From: Bacteroidota bacterium
GTDB taxonomy: Bacteria > Bacteroidota > Bacteroidia > Sphingobacteriales > Sphingobacteriaceae
Length of the DNA: 31,818 nt
Direction of reading: 5' to 3'
NCBI GenBank assembly: GCA_013288465.1
Contig: JABDBT010000010.1
Coordinates: 1 to 31,818 of the forward strand
Below, piece after piece: positions 25,663-31,818 of the stretch. The notes below the pieces were generated by a model. The model made no database searches. It was not told where the DNA came from and saw nothing but the letters and a program-made list of their open reading frames with translations. Within the stretch, counting starts at the first letter, position 1, and the number at the start of each line of letters is the position of its first letter. The position numbers and the translations under genes are program-made.

Positions 25663-27824
25663 TGAATTTCAGTAGTTTTTTTAGGATTCTTAAAAGGCAT
25701 AAACTGACTTTAATTTTAGTTCCGTCTATTTCTATTATTATTGCTTATTTCCTGGTACGCAATCAACCCAATATTTACTCGTCGCAGGTAAAAATAGCAA
25801 CCGGCATTACCGACCAAACCCAAAAGGTTTTAAGCATTGTTGCCGATGCACAGGAATCAAAAATAAACCAGGATTTCAGCAACCTGATTGAGATGCTGCG
25901 ATCAAAAAAAGTTTTAGACCAGGTTGGTTACAAATTAATGATCCATGACCTCACCAATGAACCCTATGTTAAGCCAAGCGTTTTATTTAAACAATTAAAT
26001 AGCAGTGCAAAGGCCCACGCCGTACAGGTTTATACCAGGTTATATAATACGCGCAAACCATTGGCATTATCTGATGACGATCAAAATGGATTAAACCAAT
26101 TGCTCGAATCAATGCACTATGATAATGCATCGTTATATAAAAGCATAACGGTTTACCGCCTGGAAAGCAGCGATTATCTTTTAGTTCAGTTTGACTCGGA
26201 AAATCCGGCTTTATCGGCTGACGCTGCAAATAGCCTTAGCCAGGAGTTTATTGACTATTATACTTACCTGGTAAAGGATAGCCAAAAGAAAGCGATTGAC
26301 TTTTGGACAGGTTTGTTAAAGACAAAACAGGATACCTTAGATAAGGAAACAAACGCGTTAAAAGAATATAAGATAAGTCATAACGTTGTTAGCCCTACCG
26401 AGAAGGCAAGGAACTTATATACTCAAATGTCTGATTACGAAGGGCGACGGGAAGAGGCACAGAAAGAAATAGAATCTACCAGGGCAGCCATTAACGATAT
26501 TGACAGCCAGTTTGATCCGCGCGACCGTCAATATGCGGAAAGTGCCCAGGCCAATGCCAGCCAGCGCATCTTATCAACTCAGAACCAGTTGCAGGCACTT
26601 AACGACGAGTATGTAAAAAGTGATTTTGACCCCAAGTATGAACCCAAAATGGATTCGCTCAACAAGGTTATAACTGCTAAAGTGCGGCAGCTATCTGACA
26701 AATATGTTTTAAACCCGTTAGCTACCAAACAAGCATTGGTTGAGCAGAGGTTACAATTGCGGATACGGTATGACCTGGCAACAGCCAGTACAGCCTCAAT
26801 TAACAGGGAACTGGCCCGTTTAAACAAAGAGTTTGACCAGCTTGTGCCAACAGAAGGGGCGGTTGAAGCTTATCAAAATGCAATTAGCAGGGCAACTACC
26901 GAGTACCTGGAAGTGTTGCAGCGGTACAACCAAACCAACCTCGAATCGAAAATTGCTGTGCAGTTGAGAGTATTGGAACCCGGTGAAGCCGGTGTGGCGC
27001 AACCCTCAAAAAAAATGCTGCTGGTGATTATCAGCGGTGTTGTAACCCTTGCGTTTTGTATTTTAAGCTTATTTGTGCTTTTCTTTTTTGATAGCAGCAT
27101 ACGTACCCCGCAGGAGTTGGCTAATGCTTCCAAAATTCCTGTTTTGGGGCATATTTGCTTATTAAACAGTAAAATAATTGATTTGCGCGAGATCTGGAGC
27201 AATACGCCAACTACAGGCGAAGCAAGGCATTTTAGAAACCTGATGCAATCATTACGTTTTGAAACTGATAATGAGCTTGCAGGTAAAAAGGTATTACTGA
27301 TCAATAGTATTTCAAAGGCCGCCGGGAAAACTTTTGTGGCTATTAACCTCGCTTACGCTTATTCATTTATCAATAAAAAAGTATTAATAATAGACGGTAA
27401 TATTAATAATAACGGCATTACCGGGTTTACGAATACCAAATATTATATTGAAGATTTTTTAAATGGCGGCCTGGATAATGACTTTTTTGAAACAAATTCA
27501 AAAATAAAGGTTTTGGGTAACAAAGGCGGCAATTTTTCATTATTAGAGATAAGCGGCGAAAAAAACATTGCCGAGAAATTTGAAAAACTTAAAGAAGTAT
27601 TTGATATTATAATTATTGAAAGCCCATCATTAGGTAATTTAAATAAATCAAAAGAGTGGATATTGTTTGCTGATAAAGTTGTTACCATATTTGAGTCGAG
27701 CAAATCTATCAATGAAAAATATAGGCCAAACGTTGCGTATCTTAAAAGTTTGGATGGTAAGTTTATAGGGTGGATATTGAATTTAGTGAAGTGCAACGAT
27801 TATGAGCACCTGTGTGAAGAATAA
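25662..27824 (+). CDS. Wzc/GumC-like polysaccharide co-polymerase with degenerate ATPase domain
   Basis: A 720-residue protein. TM1 lies at about 16-32, then a Wzz domain, a long coiled-coil region (about 210-430), TM2 at about 452-476 and a cytoplasmic BY-kinase-like domain (about 525-720). The kinase motifs are altered. Walker A reads S-I-S-K-A-A-G-K-T (549-557), keeping GKT but losing the usual P-G-E; Walker A' is I-I-D-G-N (576-580); Walker B is I-I-I-I-E-S-P (649-655) with Glu for Asp. The C-terminus (C-N-D-Y-E-H-L-C-E-E) has one Tyr rather than a tyrosine cluster. It is likely a structural co-polymerase with weak or no kinase activity (inference). Confidence 0.87.
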   Translation: MNFSSFFRILKRHKLTLILVPSISIIIAYFLVRNQPNIYSSQVKIATGITDQTQKVLSIVADAQESKINQDFSNLIEMLRSKKVLDQVGYKLMIHDLTNEPYVKPSVLFKQLNSSAKAHAVQVYTRLYNTRKPLALSDDDQNGLNQLLESMHYDNASLYKSITVYRLESSDYLLVQFDSENPALSADAANSLSQEFIDYYTYLVKDSQKKAIDFWTGLLKTKQDTLDKETNALKEYKISHNVVSPTEKARNLYTQMSDYEGRREEAQKEIESTRAAINDIDSQFDPRDRQYAESAQANASQRILSTQNQLQALNDEYVKSDFDPKYEPKMDSLNKVITAKVRQLSDKYVLNPLATKQALVEQRLQLRIRYDLATASTASINRELARLNKEFDQLVPTEGAVEAYQNAISRATTEYLEVLQRYNQTNLESKIAVQLRVLEPGEAGVAQPSKKMLLVIISGVVTLAFCILSLFVLFFFDSSIRTPQELANASKIPVLGHICLLNSKIIDLREIWSNTPTTGEARHFRNLMQSLRFETDNELAGKKVLLINSISKAAGKTFVAINLAYAYSFINKKVLIIDGNINNNGITGFTNTKYYIEDFLNGGLDNDFFETNSKIKVLGNKGGNFSLLEISGEKNIAEKFEKLKEVFDIIIIESPSLGNLNKSKEWILFADKVVTIFESSKSINEKYRPNVAYLKSLDGKFIGWILNLVKCNDYEHLCEE

Positions 27825-27850
27825 AAATAGCTTTAGTAAAATTTTTTATA

Positions 27851-29029
27851 ATGGTATTGGTTTGGCTGATATGGATTTTATTACAGGTGCTTATAGGTTA
27901 CAACCTGGTTTTACCGGTAATTATTTACCTGGTATCGTTATTAAAAAAAGAACCTGTTATACCGGCTAATGATAATACAGAAGCTGATTATGCGCTTATT
28001 GTAACGGCTTATGAACAGGTAACCAATATCCCGGCTGTAGTAAATTCAATATTAAGCCTTAATTACAAGCAATACCTTATATACATTGTTGCCGATAAAT
28101 GCGATGTAAGCGGGTTACAGTTTGATGATGAACGCGTAATTGTTTTGCGGCCCGAAACTACATTGGCCAGTAATACCCGCTCGCATTTTTACGCTATTCA
28201 TAATTTTAAGCGTGATCATGAACGGCTAACCATTATTGATAGTGATAACCTGGTACACCCCGAATACCTGAACGAACTTGATAAATATTTTAATGCCGGT
28301 TATTTGGCGGTACAGGGAATACGCGAAGCAAAAAACCTAAATACTACCTATGCCTGCCTTGATGCCGCCCGCGATATTTATTACCATTTTTATGACGGTA
28401 AAATACTGTTTAAAGTGGGCTCGTCGGCAACGCTCGCGGGGTCGGGAATGGCTTTTACAACAGCTTTGTACCGCGAATGCCTTGAACATTTGGATATTAC
28501 AGGGGCAGGGTTTGATAAAGTACTGCAATCGGCCATCGTAGGGCGCGATATCAGGATAGCTTTTGCAGGCAGTGCCATAGTATATGACGAAAAAACAAGC
28601 GACACCGGGCAGTTGGTTAACCAGCGTTCAAGATGGATAAATACATGGTTTAAATATTTTAAGTTTGGTTTTACGCTATTGGCAAAGGGCATTGCAAAAC
28701 CAAGTTGGAACCAGTTTTTGTTCGGCCTTATTTTATTGAGGCCGCCTTTATTTATTTTCCTGCTACTATCAGTTTTTTGCTTGTTTATTAACGTGTTTAT
28801 AAGTTGGGCGGTGGCGTTACTTTGGGTGTTTGGCTTTTTGATTTTTATAATCGGTTTTTTATTAGCGCTGGTTCAATCACCTACTGATAAGCGCATCTAT
28901 CAATCGCTTATAAATATCCCGAAGTTTATTTTTTTCCAGGTAGCGGCATTATTAAAAGTCAATAAGGCCAATCAACGATCAGTGGCTACGCGCCATACGT
29001 ATAATAACCCCGAAGACCATGAGAGTTAA
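27851..29029 (+). CDS. Membrane GT2 glycosyltransferase (processive-type motifs)
   Basis: A 392-residue protein. One N-terminal helix (about 3-30) precedes a GT-A domain with V-T-A-Y-E-Q, I-I-D-S-D-N (the D-x-D-type metal site) and G-A-G-F-D. A Q-R-S-R-W motif (the Q-x-x-R-W of cellulose/hyaluronan synthase-type GT2) is followed by two to three C-terminal helices (about 285-345). The layout suggests an enzyme that works at the membrane and may be processive or elongate a lipid-linked chain. It follows the Wzc-like gene after 26 bp. The final 11 bp overlap a small ORF. Confidence 0.88.
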   Translation: MVLVWLIWILLQVLIGYNLVLPVIIYLVSLLKKEPVIPANDNTEADYALIVTAYEQVTNIPAVVNSILSLNYKQYLIYIVADKCDVSGLQFDDERVIVLRPETTLASNTRSHFYAIHNFKRDHERLTIIDSDNLVHPEYLNELDKYFNAGYLAVQGIREAKNLNTTYACLDAARDIYYHFYDGKILFKVGSSATLAGSGMAFTTALYRECLEHLDITGAGFDKVLQSAIVGRDIRIAFAGSAIVYDEKTSDTGQLVNQRSRWINTWFKYFKFGFTLLAKGIAKPSWNQFLFGLILLRPPLFIFLLLSVFCLFINVFISWAVALLWVFGFLIFIIGFLLALVQSPTDKRIYQSLINIPKFIFFQVAALLKVNKANQRSVATRHTYNNPEDHES

Positions 29030-29165
29030 CCCATCAGCTAAAGCTTTACGCAGCGATAATAAAGAGGAGATGAAGGCATTGGTTGAGCGTACATGCAGGG
29101 TGATAGCCATTATTGTTGCAGCTTTAAGCACATTTTCGCTTTTTTTTAAAATTTTATTTTTTTAA
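29019..29165 (+). CDS. Small one-helix membrane protein (48 residues)
   Basis: An unreported-looking short frame. ATG 29019 overlaps the GT2 stop by 11 bp (ATGAGAGTTAA) and the TAA at 29163-29165 is 3 bp before the likely start of the next gene. The protein has a charged N-terminus (K-A-L-R-S-D-N-K-E-E-M-K) and one predicted membrane helix at about 28-48 (R-V-I-A-I-I-V-A-A-L-S ... F-F-K-I-L-F-F). It fits exactly between two overlapping or abutting genes, which supports translation. I recognise no family. It may be a small partner of the GT2 enzyme or the polymerase. Confidence 0.55.
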   Translation: MRVNPSAKALRSDNKEEMKALVERTCRVIAIIVAALSTFSLFFKILFF

Positions 29166-29168
29166 GAG

Positions 29169-30713
29169 TTGGCAAAATCCCCAGATACCGTTAAGCGTAA
29201 CGCATGGTCAATATCAATGAGTGATATTTCATCATGGTTTAACCGTGTTTTTTTTATCGAAAAGCTATATAACTTAACCGGGGTTATTGTATTGTTAGTG
29301 TTTGCCGCCATAATTGCCGGTGGAACGGTGTATATAGGTTATTCATTTGGCATTATGTTGATGTTTGCCGTATTCCTGTTACCCCTACTTTACTGTATTG
29401 TGTTTTACCCCAAGTTTGGCATTGTGATTTTGCTTGTAATGGCCTATGCAATATGGAAAGTGGCCCCACTGGTTCCGATCCCCATAGGTACGGTAATGGA
29501 TGGTTTGCAAGCATTACTTATTTTGGGTTTGGTTATCAGGCTAAAGTTTTACAAAGGGAGCGAGATCTTTAAAAATTCGGTAACAACGGTTTTACTGATA
29601 TGGATCATTTACAATTTCGTGGAAATTGGTAACCCCTCAGCAACCTCAAGGCTATCATGGTTATATACCATACGTACGGTAGGCACTGTGGGATTAACGT
29701 ACTATGTATATATGTATAATATCCGCTCGGTTAAATTTATCAGGATGATATTTGTACTGTGGCTTATATTGAGTGTTGCCGGTGCGCTTTATGGCTTTAA
29801 ACAGGAGTATTTTGGTTTCACCCCCGAGGAAGACGCATACCTTCACTCAGATCCGGCTATTGAAAACCTATTGTTTATAGGCGGGCACTGGCGTAAATTC
29901 TCTTTCTTTTCAGACCCCGTGGTATTTGCCTATAATATGGTAATGCCCAGCATACTTTGTATTTGTATTATAGCGGGGCAGTTTAAGCTTTGGAAAAAAG
30001 TTGTATGCGCTTTCCTGATCCTGATCTTTTTTATGGCTATGCTGTTTACCGGAACGCGTGGCGCTAACGTGTTGTTGCCTGCGGCATTGGTTTTGTTTGC
30101 CATTTTAAGGTATAACAAAAAGATGCTGATGTTTGCAGGTGTTGGGCTTTTGTTTTTTTATATATTGATTATTATACCAACCAATAATGTTAATATAAAG
30201 CGCTTTCAAAGCGCTTTTAGCCCTAATAATGATGATTCATATAATGTTCGTAAAGCCAATCAGAAACGCATACAGCCTTTTATATTGTCGCACCCACTTG
30301 GAGGCGGTTTAGGTTCAACGGGTACCTGGGGCAAACGGTTTTCGCCGGGCTCGTACCTGTCCGAGTTTCCGCCCGATAGCGGATATATAAGGGTAGCAGT
30401 AGAGGAGGGGTGGATTGGCTTATTGATTTTTTGTACAATGATGTTTGTTTTTATTAAAACAGGCATTGATAATTATTACAAAATACAAGACCCCGAACTT
30501 AAAACATATTGCCTTGCTATGACGCTGGTTGTATTTGCCTACAACGTGGCAAATTTTCCGCAGGAGGCGTTGGTGCAGTTTCCGTCAAATATATTTTTTT
30601 ATATGGAGGTAGCCCTGATCAATATAACCTACCAGTTAGATTTGGAGCTAACAGAAAAGAAGCGGAAAGCATTAGTGCTGCAAAACACAGATATTTATCC
30701 TAATATGAAATAA
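29169..30713 (+). CDS. O-antigen polymerase/ligase-like membrane protein (Wzy candidate 2)
   Basis: A 514-residue (from TTG 29169) inner-membrane protein with about ten or more helices. The large periplasmic loop contains F-I-L-S-H-P-L-G-G-G-L-G-S-T-G-T-W-G and P-D-S-G-Y-I-R-V-A-V-E-E-G-W-I-G, signatures of the Wzy/WaaL-like PF04932 family, and an earlier F-S-F-F-S-D-P segment. It could polymerise a second chain or ligate it. The TTG start lies 3 bp after the small ORF's stop and suits coupling; ATG 29217 is an alternative that removes 16 residues. It is followed after one base by a glycosyltransferase. Confidence 0.85.
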   Translation: MAKSPDTVKRNAWSISMSDISSWFNRVFFIEKLYNLTGVIVLLVFAAIIAGGTVYIGYSFGIMLMFAVFLLPLLYCIVFYPKFGIVILLVMAYAIWKVAPLVPIPIGTVMDGLQALLILGLVIRLKFYKGSEIFKNSVTTVLLIWIIYNFVEIGNPSATSRLSWLYTIRTVGTVGLTYYVYMYNIRSVKFIRMIFVLWLILSVAGALYGFKQEYFGFTPEEDAYLHSDPAIENLLFIGGHWRKFSFFSDPVVFAYNMVMPSILCICIIAGQFKLWKKVVCAFLILIFFMAMLFTGTRGANVLLPAALVLFAILRYNKKMLMFAGVGLLFFYILIIIPTNNVNIKRFQSAFSPNNDDSYNVRKANQKRIQPFILSHPLGGGLGSTGTWGKRFSPGSYLSEFPPDSGYIRVAVEEGWIGLLIFCTMMFVFIKTGIDNYYKIQDPELKTYCLAMTLVVFAYNVANFPQEALVQFPSNIFFYMEVALINITYQLDLELTEKKRKALVLQNTDIYPNMK

Positions 30714-30714
30714 C

Positions 30715-31818
30715 ATGATCACTAACCAGGATATTATTATAGTAGGCCAACAGCCGTGGGATGTTGAGATAGGAAGCAATTGCAAAAATATCGCCTTAGA
30801 AATGAGCCGGCATAACCGCGTGCTGTATATCAACTCTCCGCTTGACCGTATCACCTTGTTTAAGCAAAAAAATACCCCCGCAGTGCTAAAAAGGCTTGAT
30901 GTAATTAAAGGGAAGACGGACGGCCTGATTCAATTGAATGATAATTTATGGACCTATTATCCCGACACGATAATTGAATCAATAAACTGGATAAAGTTTG
31001 ATGGTATTTATACCTGGTTAAATAAACTTAATAATAAACGTTTTGCCACCTCTATAAAAAAAGCAATTAAACAGCTGGACTTTAAAAACTTTATCCTGTT
31101 TAATGATAATGATATGTTTAGGTGTTTTTACCTGCAAGAGCTTTTGAAACCCGTTACAAGCATTTATTATGTACGTGACTATATGCTGGCTGTTGGTTAC
31201 TGGCAACTGCACGGTACCAAACTGGAGCCCGAACTCATTAAAAAAAGCGATCTATGTGTGGCCAACTCCACCTACCTGGCCGATTATTGTAAACAATATA
31301 ACAACCGGTCATTTTATGTAGGGCAGGGGTGCGAACTGGAAATATTTACCGGGTACGATCATAAAAAGACAGCACCGGCTGATATTGCCGCTATACCTAA
31401 GCCGGTTATAGGATATGTTGGCGCGTTGCAAAGCATCAGGCTTGATATGGGCCTGATAAAGTACCTGGCCATACAAAGGCCTGACTGGAGTATTGTATTA
31501 GTTGGGCCCGAGGATGATGAGTTTAAGGGCAGCGACTTGCATGAACAAAAAAACATTTACTTTTTAGGGGCAAAAAATCCGGATATGCTGCCCAATTATA
31601 TAGCTGCCTTTGATGTATGCATTAACCCGCAGCTGGTAAACCAGGTAACTATTGGTAACTATCCCCGCAAAATTGATGAGTACCTGGCTATGGGTAAACC
31701 GGTAGTAGCTACCCGCACCAATGCCATGAGCGTGTTTGAAGATCACACCTATTTATGCGATACAAAGGAACAGTACGTTACAGCCATTGCGCAAGCGCTT
31801 AATGATGATTCAACAATA
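30715..31818 (+). CDS. Glycosyltransferase, TuaH-like, 3' end outside window
   Basis: The frame is open from ATG 30715 to the window end (368 codons, no stop). The N-terminus I-I-I-V-G-Q-Q-P-W-D ... G-S-N-C-K-N-I-A-L-E-M-S resembles TuaH-type and other GT4 glycosyltransferases. Y-V-R-D-Y near residue 157 and V-A-N-S-T-Y-L-A are acceptor-side features. In the C-terminal half, I-G-Y-V-G-A-L and N-P-Q-L-V-N ... P-R-K-I-D-E-Y-L-A-M-G-K-P-V-V-A form the donor site. It follows the polymerase gene after one base, so it belongs to the right-arm operon, which continues beyond the window. Confidence 0.82.
   Translation, partial: MITNQDIIIVGQQPWDVEIGSNCKNIALEMSRHNRVLYINSPLDRITLFKQKNTPAVLKRLDVIKGKTDGLIQLNDNLWTYYPDTIIESINWIKFDGIYTWLNKLNNKRFATSIKKAIKQLDFKNFILFNDNDMFRCFYLQELLKPVTSIYYVRDYMLAVGYWQLHGTKLEPELIKKSDLCVANSTYLADYCKQYNNRSFYVGQGCELEIFTGYDHKKTAPADIAAIPKPVIGYVGALQSIRLDMGLIKYLAIQRPDWSIVLVGPEDDEFKGSDLHEQKNIYFLGAKNPDMLPNYIAAFDVCINPQLVNQVTIGNYPRKIDEYLAMGKPVVATRTNAMSVFEDHTYLCDTKEQYVTAIAQALNDDSTI

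Overview
This window reads as a surface-polysaccharide (capsule/exopolysaccharide or O-antigen) locus of a Bacteroidota bacterium, most likely Sphingobacteriaceae (Mucilaginibacter/Pedobacter-like). The lineage call is inference. It rests on AT-rich DNA, signal peptides ending in Ala-Gln, TAnnTTTG-type promoter boxes, weak Shine-Dalgarno signals, Wzi-family capsule proteins and a long multi-SLBB export protein. Almost every gene belongs to sugar-nucleotide synthesis, glycosyl transfer, flipping, polymerisation or export. I saw no rRNA, tRNA, CRISPR array, transposase or phage gene.

Left arm, + strand, 1-11662. The end of a glycosyltransferase is followed by a phosphoglycosyltransferase of the PglC type, which starts chains on undecaprenyl phosphate. 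Then comes an unusual cassette: ketoacyl-ACP synthase III, a dedicated acyl carrier protein, an SDR ketoreductase, a two-part GNAT acyltransferase and a DegT-type aminotransferase. A membrane-bound 4,6-dehydratase (PglF/FlaA1 type) follows. Read together, these suggest a UDP-4-amino-4,6-dideoxy sugar whose amine receives a short 3-hydroxyacyl group from ACP instead of acetate from acetyl-CoA. A small cysteine-containing lipoprotein and two tandem Wzi-family outer-membrane proteins close this arm.

Centre, mostly - strand, 11652-24578. An SLBB/Poly_export protein and a Wzz-like chain-length protein form one pair (15058 to 11652). Two GT4 glycosyltransferases form another (17584 to 15224). A tightly overlapping operon (24578 to 19169) encodes a Wzx-type flippase, a GT2 enzyme, a Wzy-like polymerase, a hexapeptide acyltransferase and a GT4 enzyme. 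A lone + strand RmlD-like reductase (18130-19071) sits between these units, and a stem-loop marks the convergent junction after it.

Right arm, + strand, 24967 to the end. A half-length TolC-like protein is coupled to a Wzc-like protein whose kinase motifs are degenerate. They are followed by a membrane GT2, a 48-residue one-helix protein, a second Wzy/ligase-like membrane protein and a glycosyltransferase that runs off the window. The right arm looks like a second export/assembly module, so the locus may make two polymers or use two polymerase/ligase steps.

The most interesting candidate is the acyl-amino-sugar cassette (891-5333 plus 5663-7621). Next are the TolC-half/degenerate-Wzc pair and the hidden 48-residue membrane protein. 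All functions are inferred from sequence motifs read by eye; no database search was run.
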